Assembly (NCBI RefSeq): GCF_900114745.1
Contig: NZ_FOUB01000009.1
Location: forward strand, 24,382 to 88,381
Source: Nitrosomonas communis
Lineage (GTDB): Bacteria; Pseudomonadota; Gammaproteobacteria; Burkholderiales; Nitrosomonadaceae
DNA length: 64,000 bases
Reading direction: 5' to 3'
Of the stretch, positions 17,350 to 26,909 are shown piece by piece. The notes beneath the pieces were generated by a model. The model made no database searches. It worked only from the letters and a program-made list of their open reading frames with translations, and had not been told where the DNA came from. The translations under genes and the position numbers were made by a program. The stretch's first letter is position 1. Each line of letters starts with the position of its first letter.

Positions 17350-17930
17350 ACAGTAAGATCCTCAAACCGGATAAGCATTGCACCCAGATGTTTCATTTCC
17401 TCCAGCGCATGCAAACCGTCATCAGGCTTCACATTGATTGGACGGACCGCATCCTTGAGAACAAAAGTGGTGTAATGCAATAGCAGCGCATCCTTGACAG
17501 TATTGAACACACAGTATTCAGTGGCAACCCCCCCGAAAAACAACCGACGAATACTTGATGCTTGCAGTAACGCATGGAACTGGGTATCAGTAAAACTGGA
17601 GTAAGTATCTTTCTCTCGTGTCGTAGCGGTGGAAATAACTTGAGTATTAATAGGAAATTCGATATCTGGATGAAACGCTGCCCCTGCTGTGGTTGCTATG
17701 CAGTGTGGGGGCCACGGACCGCCCTGCTGTTGAAATGAACAGTGACCAGATGGATGCCAGTCGCGGGTTGCAAAAATGGGAAGTCCATGATCATGAAAAA
17801 GCATCAAATAGCGATTGATGACGGGAATAATCGTATCACCCATCTGCACAGGCAAGCTGCCACCCGGCAGAAAATCATTCTGCATATGAATGATTATGAG
17901 CGCATCTCCGCTACCTAGTCTCACTTCCAT
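17346..17930 (-). CDS. pncA: Nicotinamidase (isochorismatase family)
   Basis: A 194-residue cysteine hydrolase that deamidates nicotinamide to nicotinate. The expected triad is Asp19 (QNDF), Lys107 and Cys140 (GGVATEYCV); the metal site residues Asp57, His59 and His63 are in RDWHPSGHCSF. The usual VD before QNDF reads IHM here, a small deviation. It overlaps pncB downstream by 4 bases and begins 1 base after the stop of the universal stress protein gene. Function is supported by both motifs and the pncB neighbour. Confidence 0.92.
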   Translation of the reverse strand: MEVRLGSGDALIIIHMQNDFLPGGSLPVQMGDTIIPVINRYLMLFHDHGLPIFATRDWHPSGHCSFQQQGGPWPPHCIATTAGAAFHPDIEFPINTQVISTATTREKDTYSSFTDTQFHALLQASSIRRLFFGGVATEYCVFNTVKDALLLHYTTFVLKDAVRPINVKPDDGLHALEEMKHLGAMLIRFEDLTV

Positions 17931-17931
17931 G

Positions 17932-18372
17932 TTAGCTACCTCGAATCAGTAAAACGGGTATAGATGCTGTACGCACTATGCCCTCAGCAACACTGCCCAA
18001 TAGCAGGCGATTGAAACCAGTTCGACCATGCGTGCCGATGACAATCAAATCAGCTTGCCAACGCTCGGCTTCTGCCACAATAACATTCGCAATGCGCTGG
18101 CCTTTCGCCTCGAGCAATTTTGTTTCAGTTGTCAATCCTGCTTGCTGCACCAACGCTTGTGCCTCAATCAGTATTTTTTCACTACTTCCTCTGATGGTTT
18201 CTTGCAGTTCGGCATAATTGATATAACTTTCATCCACCCAATAAAGAATATCCTCAAATACATGTACGAGTTCCAATTGGGCATGATACTGCTGCGCAAA
18301 CTTGATGGCTTCCTGCAGTGCACAATTTGATGTAATACTACCGTCAACCGGAACCAGGATTTTTTGATACAT
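17932..18372 (-). CDS. Universal stress protein (UspA family)
   Basis: A 146-residue single-domain Usp. The start MYQKILVPVDGS and the C-terminal ATP-binding pattern GTHGRTG followed by GS in LLLGSVAEGIV are characteristic of ATP-binding Usp proteins. It is packed between rtcB (18-base gap) and the nicotinamidase gene (1-base gap). That arrangement suggests a stress-linked RNA repair/NAD salvage transcript. Its molecular role is not predictable. Confidence 0.92.
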   Translation of the reverse strand: MYQKILVPVDGSITSNCALQEAIKFAQQYHAQLELVHVFEDILYWVDESYINYAELQETIRGSSEKILIEAQALVQQAGLTTETKLLEAKGQRIANVIVAEAERWQADLIVIGTHGRTGFNRLLLGSVAEGIVRTASIPVLLIRGS

Positions 18373-18390
18373 GATATCTCCCGTGGAAAA

Positions 18391-19818
18391 TCATCCTTTT
18401 ACACATGCCAAGGGTCTAAGAAAGGCAACTCTACGCGCAAGCCCGGCTTGCTCTGTCGCCTCAGCGACTAAGTCAACATCCTTATAGGCACCCGGTGCTT
18501 CCTCAGCTACCCCACGCATAGAGCGGGAACGGATTAAGATACCCTGCTGAGCAAGCTCGCCGATGAGCTGTTTCCCGTGCCAGCGGGCTAACGCCTGGTG
18601 GCGACTCAATGCCCGACCTGCTCCATGACTGGCTGAGGCGAAAGCGGGATTATCGCTACTACCTGCAAGAACGTAAGAGCCAGTACCCATACTCCCCCCT
18701 ATGATCACCGGCTGACCTACCGCACGATAGCGCTCAGGCAATGTGTCATGCCCTGGACCAAATGCACGTGTAGCACCTTTACGATGCACATGCAGTACTC
18801 GAGATTTACCGCCAATTTTATGCTTTTCTATTTTGCAAGTATTATGCGAAACATCAAACAGCGTCTCTAGTTCACTATTTGGAAAAACTTCCATAAATGT
18901 TTCATGGGTCAGATGAGTCAAAATTTGCCGGTTAGCCAGGGCGCAATTGATGCCCGCATTCATTGCACCAATATATTGCTGTCCTTCCGGAGATTTGATC
19001 GGGGCACAGGCCAGTTCACGGTCGGGTAAATGAATGCCACAGCGCCCAGCAGCCTTGGCCATTGAGACAAGATACTCTGTGCCAATTTGATGTCCCAAGC
19101 CACGTGAACCGCAGTGTATCGAAATAATGATCTGATTTTCCTGCAACCCAAAAGCTTGGGCGGCTGTAGTGTCAAAAATACGATCTACTACTTGGACTTC
19201 TAGATAGTGATTGCCAGAGCCAAGGGTGCCCATTTCGCCGCGTTGCCGTTTCTTGGCTAATTCGGAAACGTTAGCGGGTACCGCGCCTGCCATACAGCCT
19301 CGCTCTTCGATAAATTCTAAATCTGCTTCCCTGCCATAACCCTGTTGCACTGCCCAGCGTGCACCACCAAGCAGGACCTGATCAAGCTGTTTCGTATCCA
19401 GCTTTAAGAGACCTTCCTCACCTACCCCAGCCGGAATGGTGTGGAATAATCTATCAGCAAGGGTCGACAGATGCGGCCTTACATCCTGGATATTCAATTT
19501 ACTACGCAAACACCGGATGCCACATGAAATATCGAAGCCTACGCCTCCTGCAGAAATGACGCCACCTTGTTCAGCATCGAATGCTGCAACCCCACCAATC
19601 GGAAAGCCATAACCCCAATGTGCATCTGGCATGGTCATCGCAGCGCTCACCAAGCCAGGAAGCGATGCGACATTAGCGATCTGCTCAAGTACCTTATCGT
19701 CCATGCTTTCCAGCAAAGGCTTACTCCCGTACAGTAACACTTCCTTCCGGCTCTCCCCTGGCTTGAGCGGGAGTGTCCAAAGATAAGGCTGAATCTGATG
19801 TAATTGCTGTAAATCCAT
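18391..19818 (-). CDS. rtcB: RNA-splicing ligase RtcB
   Basis: A 475-residue GTP- and Mn-dependent ligase that joins RNA 2',3'-cyclic phosphate and 5'-OH ends. Metal-binding Asp96 and Cys99 lie in VGFDISCG; further motifs are HCGSRGLGHQIG, the GGSMGTGSYVLAG region and the HGAGRALSR segment holding the guanylylated histidine. The archease gene, its activator in other organisms, is immediately upstream (17 bases). An rtcR regulator gene is not in this window, unlike enterobacterial rtc loci. Confidence 0.96.
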   Translation of the reverse strand: MDLQQLHQIQPYLWTLPLKPGESRKEVLLYGSKPLLESMDDKVLEQIANVASLPGLVSAAMTMPDAHWGYGFPIGGVAAFDAEQGGVISAGGVGFDISCGIRCLRSKLNIQDVRPHLSTLADRLFHTIPAGVGEEGLLKLDTKQLDQVLLGGARWAVQQGYGREADLEFIEERGCMAGAVPANVSELAKKRQRGEMGTLGSGNHYLEVQVVDRIFDTTAAQAFGLQENQIIISIHCGSRGLGHQIGTEYLVSMAKAAGRCGIHLPDRELACAPIKSPEGQQYIGAMNAGINCALANRQILTHLTHETFMEVFPNSELETLFDVSHNTCKIEKHKIGGKSRVLHVHRKGATRAFGPGHDTLPERYRAVGQPVIIGGSMGTGSYVLAGSSDNPAFASASHGAGRALSRHQALARWHGKQLIGELAQQGILIRSRSMRGVAEEAPGAYKDVDLVAEATEQAGLARRVAFLRPLACVKG

Positions 19819-19835
19819 CTTATACCTCCTTCATC

Positions 19836-20276
19836 TTATACATCCACCACACAACGCGCTTCCCATATTTCGCCGATTTGCTTAACTGAAAGCATCGTCA
19901 AAGTCGCACCTTTAACCTCGACACCGTGTTCTAAATCCGCATGCCATTTTTCACCTAGCGCTTCAGCCTGCCATAGATTGCCCTGCCGGTGAATGCGAAA
20001 ATGGCAAAAAACCATGCCTAACTCACGTGCTTTTCCCAGCAGCAAATTTAACCAAGTCACCAGTGCGAATTCGAGATTTTCTTCTTCAAACTCAAAAGCT
20101 ACAGAAATATCAGGCTGGACCGTTTCAAGATTGGTCACAATAGCAAATACTACCTCAGCAGCTGACTCAAACGCGCGCTCGATCGTTGATCCACGTCCAA
20201 TAATGCCAATATCGGCATCATGTTCAAAATAGTGTGAAATCATTTTTGTGTTTTTGGACAAGACGCGTTTATTCAT
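19836..20276 (-). CDS. Archease (RtcB activator)
   Basis: A 146-residue archease-family protein that promotes RtcB guanylylation and multiple turnover. The family signature is HDADIGIIGRG near the N-terminus, followed by the acidic FEEENLEFALVTWLNLLL helix and a C-terminal GATLTMLSV...EARCVVDV. The usual family start corresponds to ATG 20243 (MISHYFEHDADIG); the longer start at 20276 adds 11 residues, and neither has a strong Shine-Dalgarno. It is the first gene of the apparent five-gene operon running to pncB. Confidence 0.92.
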   Translation of the reverse strand: MNKRVLSKNTKMISHYFEHDADIGIIGRGSTIERAFESAAEVVFAIVTNLETVQPDISVAFEFEEENLEFALVTWLNLLLGKARELGMVFCHFRIHRQGNLWQAEALGEKWHADLEHGVEVKGATLTMLSVKQIGEIWEARCVVDV

Positions 20277-20614
20277 CTAAAAATGCATCCTGAAGAATAT
20301 ACGTCATAAATTAAAAATAGCGTCTTACAAGAAATATCTTAATATTGGCTATGTAACCGAATTGTGTGGAAGAATATAACCAAAATTACTTAGCTGATGA
20401 AATACAATATTTTGAAGTACGTCAAGCCGCATCGATAGATTATTAAAAGTAAATAAGAATAAAAAATCCCACACAATTCGATGATAGAGCTTTAACATTA
20501 GATTGACTAGCTAGACGTATAGTTGCATAGGCAATGACAATCCATTCCGATTTCAGTTAGAATCAGTGTCGAATCATTGTTATTTCATCTTGTAGAACTA
20601 TATCAGGCATTTTT
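20277..20614. other. Divergent promoter region between archease operon and DAHP synthase
   Basis: This 338-base AT-rich spacer must hold both divergent promoters. It contains a perfect 12-bp inverted repeat, CGAATTGTGTGG at 20358-20369 and CCACACAATTCG at 20469-20480, about 100 bases apart. No gene is visible. Confidence 0.5.
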
Positions 20615-21736
20615 ATGATTCTTATTCTGAAACCAGGCACTCTTCCCGAGAGCCATGAATATAAGCAATTATTTGCACACCTCGCTAATCTTGCAGGTAT
20701 CACCGTTCGCGTACACACGGAAGTCGGCATTGAGCAAACGTTAACTGAAGTTTATTTGATCGGTAATACCAAAGCACTATCAGTTGAAGATATGCAAAGT
20801 TTGTCGTGTGTTGAGCGGGTAGTACGTATCTCAGAGGAATATCGTGTTCTCGGTCGACATGAAAATGATGATCGCCCGACTTATTTCGACTACAACGGTG
20901 TGCGTTTTGGCCAAGATACATTAAACATCTTTGCTGGGTTATGCGCTGTCGATACGCTAGAGCATGTGGAGTTAATGCTAAAAGCATTGCGTGATCATGG
21001 TCAGGTTTGTACACGCATGGGTGCCTATAAACCTCGCACGAGCCCTTATTCATTCCAAGGACATGGTAAAGCCTGTTTGCCTTATGTATTCGATCTTGCT
21101 GGTAAGTATGAGATCAAAGTGATTGCTATGGAAGTAACTCACGAATCACATGTGGAAGAGATTCGGGAAGCGCTTTACCAAACTGGCACTTCAACCGGTG
21201 TGATGCTGCAGATTGGCACTCGTAATACCCAGAATTTTGAGTTATTGAAGATCGTTGGCCGCCAGCAGGATTTCCCAGTACTCATTAAGCGTGGTTTTGG
21301 GATTACATTGGATGAATCTCTTAATGCAGCAGAATATCTGGCCTCTGAAGGAAATCGGAAAGTAATTTTTGGCTTGCGTGGAATGAAAACCAATATGGGT
21401 GATCCTCATCGCAATTTTGTGGATTTTTCACATGTGCCTGTGGTCAAACGCCTGACACGTATGCCGGTTTGTATTGATCCGTCACACTCGGTAGGTACTC
21501 GATCAGGCTCACCGGATGGCATCCTTGATATTATGCATGCGACTACCCAAGGAATTATCGCAGGTGCCAATATGGTGCTGGTTGATTTTCATCCGGTACC
21601 CAGTAAGGCGCTGGTTGATGGCCCGCAAGCATTATTACTTAAAGAATTACCCCTCTTTTTAGAAGATGTTCGTATCGCTCGCGAGGCCTATGAAAAGCGA
21701 GCAGAGCTAGCCAAGCGGTATCAGGAAGCCGGATAG
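20615..21736 (+). CDS. aroF: 3-deoxy-7-phosphoheptulonate synthase (type I-beta)
   Basis: A 373-residue DAHP synthase that condenses phosphoenolpyruvate and erythrose 4-phosphate, the entry to the shikimate pathway. It has an N-terminal ferredoxin-like regulatory extension of about 75 residues and then the barrel with GAYKPRTSPYSFQG, IGTRNTQNFELLK, LIKRGFG and CIDPSHSVGTR. The extension plus these motifs is the type I-beta/AroQ-fused lineage rather than the E. coli type I-alpha enzymes. The gene symbol is by function only. It is followed by ispH after 201 bases. Confidence 0.93.
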   Translation: MILILKPGTLPESHEYKQLFAHLANLAGITVRVHTEVGIEQTLTEVYLIGNTKALSVEDMQSLSCVERVVRISEEYRVLGRHENDDRPTYFDYNGVRFGQDTLNIFAGLCAVDTLEHVELMLKALRDHGQVCTRMGAYKPRTSPYSFQGHGKACLPYVFDLAGKYEIKVIAMEVTHESHVEEIREALYQTGTSTGVMLQIGTRNTQNFELLKIVGRQQDFPVLIKRGFGITLDESLNAAEYLASEGNRKVIFGLRGMKTNMGDPHRNFVDFSHVPVVKRLTRMPVCIDPSHSVGTRSGSPDGILDIMHATTQGIIAGANMVLVDFHPVPSKALVDGPQALLLKELPLFLEDVRIAREAYEKRAELAKRYQEAG

Positions 21737-21937
21737 GTTGCGCGTATCAATAACTCATTTGAGCCATCATTATTAAGCTTGCTTGTATTATTACTGAAGC
21801 GCGTACGCAATGATTGCAGAATTATTTTACATAAATATCTTATAATCTCCCCCTAAAGTATGTTAGGCCGAATTATTATGGATAGACAAATGTATATTAT
21901 CGGTGATGCCAGATATCGTCTTCATGGAGAATAACCA

Positions 21938-22921
21938 ATGATCAAAGTTTTGCTTGCAAACCCAAGAGGTTTTTGTGCGGGTGTCGATCGTGCCATCGAA
22001 ATTGTTGAGCGTGCATTAGCCATGCATGGCGCCCCTATTTATGTGCGACATGAAGTCGTACACAATCGTTTTGTAGTGGAGGATCTGGAAAAAAAGGGGG
22101 CTGTATTTGTTGAGAACCTGGAAGAGGTTCCACAAGAAAGTATTCTGATTTTCAGCGCCCATGGTGTTTCGCATGCAGTGCGACGAGAAGCAGCAGCACG
22201 CAAACTCAAGATATTCGATGCAACCTGTCCACTCGTAACGAAAGTGCATGTCGAAGTAGCAAAAATGCGCAAAGAAGGGAAAGAGATTATCATGATTGGC
22301 CATCAGGGCCATCCTGAAGTTGAAGGCACGATGGGTCAAGTAGAAGGACATGATAGTGGAATGTATTTGGTAGAAACAGAAGAAGATGTTGCGAATTTAC
22401 AAGTTAAGAATGAGCATAATCTGACTTATGTCACCCAAACGACCTTATCTGTCGATGATGCTGCACGCGTAATCGATGCATTAAAACGGCGTTTTCCCAA
22501 AATCATAGGTCCAAAAAAGGACGATATCTGTTACGCCACGCAAAACCGTCAGGATGCAGTCAAAAAAATGGTTAAACACTGCGATTTGGTCATAGTGGTG
22601 GGTTCTCCCAATAGCTCAAATTCCAATCGCTTATGTGAAGTAGCACGTAATGCCAACGTTGAAGCTTATATGATTGACCGTGCTGAGCAATTACAGGAAG
22701 GATGGTTAATTGGAAAAAGCTGCATTGGGATCACTGCCGGTGCCTCAGCGCCAGAAATATTAGTACAGCAGGTTTTAGACAGACTTAAGCAGATTGGCTC
22801 TGCACAAACCGGGCACGATGTCGTCATTGAGGAATTAAGTGGAGTTGTTGAGTCTGTAGTATTTCCCCTTCCTAAAGCAGAAGCGATTTCCATGGATAAA
22901 TATGTGCGCGAAGCAAACTAA
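21938..22921 (+). CDS. ispH: 4-hydroxy-3-methylbut-2-enyl diphosphate reductase
   Basis: The last enzyme of the MEP isoprenoid pathway, a [4Fe-4S] protein producing IPP and DMAPP. All three cluster cysteines are present: Cys13 (RGFCAGV), Cys97 (DATCPLV) and Cys198 (ICYATQNRQ); the conserved histidines lie in SAHGVS and GHQGHPE. Length 327 is normal. A GGAG lies 8 bases before the ATG. In many proteobacteria ispH follows lspA, but here lspA is 40 kb away. Its 3' end overlaps that of the convergent thiO gene by 4 bases. Confidence 0.96.
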   Translation: MIKVLLANPRGFCAGVDRAIEIVERALAMHGAPIYVRHEVVHNRFVVEDLEKKGAVFVENLEEVPQESILIFSAHGVSHAVRREAAARKLKIFDATCPLVTKVHVEVAKMRKEGKEIIMIGHQGHPEVEGTMGQVEGHDSGMYLVETEEDVANLQVKNEHNLTYVTQTTLSVDDAARVIDALKRRFPKIIGPKKDDICYATQNRQDAVKKMVKHCDLVIVVGSPNSSNSNRLCEVARNANVEAYMIDRAEQLQEGWLIGKSCIGITAGASAPEILVQQVLDRLKQIGSAQTGHDVVIEELSGVVESVVFPLPKAEAISMDKYVREAN

Positions 22922-24030
22922 TCGACTCCCCATCCTTTCTGATAAGGACTTGTATCAAAGGGTTGTGCTCTGCCCATAATTTCATTTAATAAAATTTTGG
23001 CGCTACCTGGCGCCATAGTTACCCCATAGCGAAACTGCCCGCTATTGATAAATAAATTATTCAATAATGGATGACGTCCGATTGCGGGAATATTATGCGG
23101 CGAACCTGGTCTGAGACCCGCCCAATGCTTTATCAGGGGTCTCTCCTGTAACTGGGGCAACAATTTTTGTGCACGTCCAGATAAATGCTCAAGTGCGGCC
23201 AGTGTCGTTTGCTTGTTAAAGCCAACATCTTCTAGGGTGCTACCGACTAGTAAATATCCATCGCGCCGAGGAATCAAATACACATCTCCCTGAAGCAAAA
23301 TCGGCCCGAGTGGTGGTGCTTCAAACTTGTATAACAACATTTGTCCACGAATCGGCTTTATGTCGAGGCTGAGCGCATGCTTCCCTAATACTTGTTTGCT
23401 CCATGCACCTGCAGTGATGACAAAGTGAGCAGCACAATATTTGCCACAAGATGTCGTAAGCGAGTGAATCCGATGATGCTGCGTTATGGTTTCTTGTACT
23501 TCACAATGCTCAATAATACGTCCGCCTAGTTGTACTACTTGGTGATATAACGCTCTTAATAAGCGAGGATTACGCACTTGTGCAATATGGGGCAGAAACA
23601 GTGAATGCTCCATTTTTAAATGAAGATAATCGATTTGTTCGTTCAATGGAACAGATTGGGTAAGCGCATCTGGTTCCGCATTTACCCGATATGACATCCC
23701 CCATCTTTGTGCAGCCTCAATATGATAAGGTGGCAGTACAAGCATCCCGCTTACCATATATTCAGCATCAATACCTGTTGACGCGTACAGCTCTGCTACC
23801 CATGCTGGAAACATGGCCGCACTATATTCCGTTAGCCGTGTCACGCTATCCGGATAGTCCCACGGACAGAGCGCCGACAAAATACCGCCCCCTGCCCAAG
23901 AAGATTCTTGCCCGACCTTAGCTCGTTCCAAAATGGTGACAGTTGCACCTTCTTTCAGCAACTGAACTGCAGTAGCAAGCCCCATCACGCCAGCACCAAC
24001 AACAATAAAATCTTGAGTCACTTCATTCAT
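22918..24030 (-). CDS. thiO: Glycine oxidase / FAD-dependent oxidase ThiO
   Basis: A 370-residue D-amino-acid-oxidase-family flavoenzyme. The FAD motif [11 protein letters not shown] is at 11-21, and [11 protein letters not shown] is the conserved substrate/FAD segment; the C-terminus has [17 protein letters not shown] and [12 protein letters not shown]. In thiamine synthesis ThiO oxidises glycine to iminoacetate for the thiazole moiety; no other thi genes are adjacent, so the pathway role is by family. Its 3' end overlaps ispH on the other strand. A repeat copy begins 29 bases upstream of its start. Confidence 0.9.
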   Translation of the reverse strand: MNEVTQDFIVVGAGVMGLATAVQLLKEGATVTILERAKVGQESSWAGGGILSALCPWDYPDSVTRLTEYSAAMFPAWVAELYASTGIDAEYMVSGMLVLPPYHIEAAQRWGMSYRVNAEPDALTQSVPLNEQIDYLHLKMEHSLFLPHIAQVRNPRLLRALYHQVVQLGGRIIEHCEVQETITQHHRIHSLTTSCGKYCAAHFVITAGAWSKQVLGKHALSLDIKPIRGQMLLYKFEAPPLGPILLQGDVYLIPRRDGYLLVGSTLEDVGFNKQTTLAALEHLSGRAQKLLPQLQERPLIKHWAGLRPGSPHNIPAIGRHPLLNNLFINSGQFRYGVTMAPGSAKILLNEIMGRAQPFDTSPYQKGWGVD

Positions 24031-24058
24031 ATCTCAATCGCGGTATCGCGTGTAATTA

Positions 24059-24160
24059 ATTCCCTTTTCAAATCAAACATGACGCAAGAGCGAGCCGCAG
24101 ACAGTATAAATAATATGGCAAGGAGAGCCGACAAAGCCGGGTTTGATTTAGAAATGGAAT
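24059..24160 (+). repeat. MITE-like repeat, copy 2
   Basis: A 102-base copy with ends ATTCCCTTTTCAAATCAAAC and GTTTGATTTAGAAATGGAAT and core GACGCAAGAGCGAGCCGCAG...GCAAGGAGAGCCGACAAAG. It occupies most of the thiO upstream region, so it may carry or displace that promoter. Confidence 0.85.
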
Positions 24161-24391
24161 AAGTTACTTGGAAAGAATGCGAAAAGAACTACTACCATTC
24201 CCATAGCTACAAGGAATTACTCGCTCCCTGCTTATCTATTTGATACCTATCATTACTGCCTTTGTATGCATCGCTCTCAAATCAACCACTAGGGTTACTA
24301 CACGCTTAATGACCGCTAATTGCAGGCTAAAGTTGATTAAAAACTATCCGTTACTTTAACAGAGTTGAAAATTTAAGATAAAGAATTGTGT

Positions 24392-24910
24392 ATGCGTGTT
24401 AATAGCGGTTTTACAATGTTAGAGCTTATGATTGCGCTGAGCATTGGCGCTATTCTGGCTACCATCGCAGTACCTAGCTATCAATCGATGATGGTGCAAT
24501 CACGTCTCTCTACACAGACGAATGAGTTTCTCACGGCACTTCATTTCAGTCGTTCTGAAGCAGTGAAGCGGGGCGCGTGGGTAACCATGTGTAAAAGTAG
24601 TAGTGGCACAACCTGTACAACCGGTAGTGGCTGGCAAGATGGCTGGATAGTATACAGCGATAGCGGAACAGCGGGGACAATCGATGGCAGCGATCAAATT
24701 TTAAGAGTTTTTCCTGCATTGAAAGGCAGCACAATGGATGGTGGCACAAAATTTGCCAACTGGATTGCTTACTTACCTAATGGAAGTAGTCGAGGTGCGG
24801 GTGGCTTAGTAGGCACCGGCACTTTCACACTGTGCAACAGCACAAAAGGACGCAAGATTACTATAAACGGTACAGGTCGACCATATACTGAGACGATGTC
24901 ATCATGTTAA
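24392..24910 (+). CDS. fimT: Type IV minor pseudopilin FimT/FimU (GspH family)
   Basis: A 172-residue prepilin with a short leader MRVNSG, cleavage before FTMLELM, and Glu at mature position 5, followed by the hydrophobic helix ALSIGAILATIAVPSY. The remainder fits the GspH/FimT domain. An upstream TTG (24386) is possible, but the ATG at 24392 gives the usual leader length. It opens the minor pilin operon, which primes type IV pilus assembly in the inner membrane; its stop overlaps pilV. Confidence 0.9.
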   Translation: MRVNSGFTMLELMIALSIGAILATIAVPSYQSMMVQSRLSTQTNEFLTALHFSRSEAVKRGAWVTMCKSSSGTTCTTGSGWQDGWIVYSDSGTAGTIDGSDQILRVFPALKGSTMDGGTKFANWIAYLPNGSSRGAGGLVGTGTFTLCNSTKGRKITINGTGRPYTETMSSC

Positions 24911-25344
24911 TCCTCAAAAGAAATTCTCAATTGCCACATCAAAAGGGTGTCACCATGATTGAAGTGTTAGTGGCAATCATTGTGCTATCCATGGGTTTGC
25001 TTGGCTTAGCAGGTCTGCAGTCTGCCGGGCTTACTTATAACCAGAGTGCAAGTTTTCGCTCTACTGCTACGATGATGACTTACAGTATTCTCGACAGCAT
25101 GCGTGCTAATCGAACTGGAGCAATTAACGGCAGTTATAACATCGCCATAGGGACTTCCATCCCTTCCGGTATCACCATTCCAGAGCAGGATCTTAACAAT
25201 TGGTTAAATGAATTGGCTTTGCGCTTACCTGCTGGCACAGGCGCCGTTAACGTTGCCGATAACGTCGTTACCGTCATCATTCAGTGGGATGACAGCCGTG
25301 GTACTTTAGCTGCTCAGCAATTTATTTTGACTACCCAGCTATAG
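24904..25344 (+). CDS. pilV: Type IV pilus minor pilin PilV
   Basis: A 146-residue prepilin with leader ending at Gly15, mature VTMIEVLVAIIVLSMGLLGLAGLQ, and the polar region MRANRTGA that is typical for PilV. It overlaps fimT by 7 bases and is followed 1 base later by pilW, so translation is coupled. It is expected to be part of the priming tip complex with PilW, PilX and PilY1. Confidence 0.92.
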   Translation: MLILKRNSQLPHQKGVTMIEVLVAIIVLSMGLLGLAGLQSAGLTYNQSASFRSTATMMTYSILDSMRANRTGAINGSYNIAIGTSIPSGITIPEQDLNNWLNELALRLPAGTGAVNVADNVVTVIIQWDDSRGTLAAQQFILTTQL

Positions 25345-25345
25345 C

Positions 25346-26368
25346 ATGAAGAGAATAGCTATAACACAGCATGGTTTCACATTAATTGAGATAATGGTTG
25401 CCATGACTATTGGGCTCTTGCTGATGGGTGGCGTTATCACCATTCTAATTTCCAGTCACCAAACCTATCGGGTCAACGATGCTCTGGCCAGAATACAGGA
25501 AAATGCTCGCTATGCCTTCCACATACTTTCAAAAGATATCCGTATGGCTGGCTATTCGGGTTGTGCAGGGAATGATGTGTCGACAGTGAATACCCTGAAT
25601 AACTCCGTAGATTTCTTATGGCGAATCGGTCAAGCTTTGGAGGGGTTCGAGGCGACCAGCGCAACGGGATGGACACCAGCTCTGCCTCCTTCAGGGGCTA
25701 TTCCCAGTCCGCTAGGAGGACGAGATATTATCGTAGTGCGCGGAGTCGAGGGCAATGGTACCAAGGTCATCCAACACCCCGGCGGCACTCCTCCTGGCTC
25801 TGCCGACCTTAAAGTAACAGCGGGAAGCGGTGTTGAAGAAGGCGATATTGTGTTAGTCACAGATTGCCTGGCAGCCGCCATTTTTCAAATCACCCATATC
25901 AGCACTTCGTCCAATCAGGACAATATTGTTCATAACATGGGCAATATCGGCACACCGGGAAATTCTACTAAGGAATTAGGTAAGGAATTTACTGGTGGCG
26001 ATCTCATCAAGATCTCTACCCGCTCCTATTTTATTCGCACGGCTGATAATACATGGCCGGCACTTTATCGCAAGGTTGGAGCAAGTGACGCCGAAGAGCT
26101 GGTAAGAGGTGTGGAAAACATGCAGATTGAATACGGCGAAGATCTCGATGAAAACTGGACAGCGGATAGCTATCGCACTGCCGATGCGGTGGCCAATTGG
26201 GAAAAAATCGTCAGCGTACGTATTAGTTTATTGATGCAGTCGATAGAAGATAATATCACCAGCCAACCCCAACTCTACACTTTTAACGGCACGACAATTA
26301 CCCCCACAGATCGGCGGCTACGCCAGGCTTTTTCCAGCGTAGTAACATTGCGCAACCGGGTATCTTAA
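25346..26368 (+). CDS. pilW: Type IV pilus assembly protein PilW
   Basis: A 340-residue minor pilin. Leader MKRIAITQHG, cleavage before FTLIEIMVA with Glu5, then a long periplasmic domain containing the PilW patterns ENARYAFHILSKDIRMAGY and GCAGND. The sequence VENMQIEYGED in the C-terminal part is also typical. It follows pilV by 1 base and precedes pilX by 25 bases in the same operon. Confidence 0.93.
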   Translation: MKRIAITQHGFTLIEIMVAMTIGLLLMGGVITILISSHQTYRVNDALARIQENARYAFHILSKDIRMAGYSGCAGNDVSTVNTLNNSVDFLWRIGQALEGFEATSATGWTPALPPSGAIPSPLGGRDIIVVRGVEGNGTKVIQHPGGTPPGSADLKVTAGSGVEEGDIVLVTDCLAAAIFQITHISTSSNQDNIVHNMGNIGTPGNSTKELGKEFTGGDLIKISTRSYFIRTADNTWPALYRKVGASDAEELVRGVENMQIEYGEDLDENWTADSYRTADAVANWEKIVSVRISLLMQSIEDNITSQPQLYTFNGTTITPTDRRLRQAFSSVVTLRNRVS

Positions 26369-26393
26369 TAAGTTCCAGTAAAGACTATGAGAC

Positions 26394-26909
26394 ATGATTT
26401 ATCAGGAAGCTAAGTTTGGATCAAGACAACAAGGGGTCGTTCTCGCTACCGGATTAATCTTTCTAGTCATGATGACGCTGCTAGGGGTAACAGCCATGCA
26501 AACAACCCTACTAGAAGAAAAAATGGCAGGTAATCTGCGCGACGAGATGCTGGCTTTCCAAGCGGCTGAAGCAGCCCTCAGAGAGGGAGAAACATTTCTG
26601 CAGCAGATTACTTTACCCGAATTTGATGGTTCAAATGGACTTTTTCACTACGCGTCGTTTCCCGCCCCTGATCCTATTACCTGGTCAGGTTGGTCTACCT
26701 CTGGCAGAACAATGACTGCAACAATGTCAGGTGTAGCAAGCCAACCACGTTATATTATCGAACAGCTCATTACTGTCCCTGCAGAAAAAGGAGGCAGTGT
26801 GCAACAATCAGCCACAACGATAACATCCAACATGTATAGGGTCATTGCTAGAGGAGTAGGTGGCACTGAGTCAGCAGTGATTATATTACAGAGTGATTAC
26901 CGAAGATGA
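26394..26909 (+). CDS. pilX: Type IV pilus assembly protein PilX
   Basis: A 171-residue minor pilin-like protein. The leader ends at Gly14 (SRQQG) before VVLATGLIFLVMMTLLGVTAMQTT; it lacks the usual Glu5, which is normal for PilX. The conserved EEKMAGNLRDEMLAFQAAEAAL follows the transmembrane helix. It lies between pilW and pilY1, with pilY1 starting directly at its stop codon. Confidence 0.92.
   Translation: MIYQEAKFGSRQQGVVLATGLIFLVMMTLLGVTAMQTTLLEEKMAGNLRDEMLAFQAAEAALREGETFLQQITLPEFDGSNGLFHYASFPAPDPITWSGWSTSGRTMTATMSGVASQPRYIIEQLITVPAEKGGSVQQSATTITSNMYRVIARGVGGTESAVIILQSDYRR

Noticed and set aside
21881..21937. Short ORF (MDRQMYIIGDARYRLHGE) just before ispH as a leader peptide
   Set aside because: It is only 18 codons, with no attenuator-like hairpins or regulatory codon run, so it could be chance.
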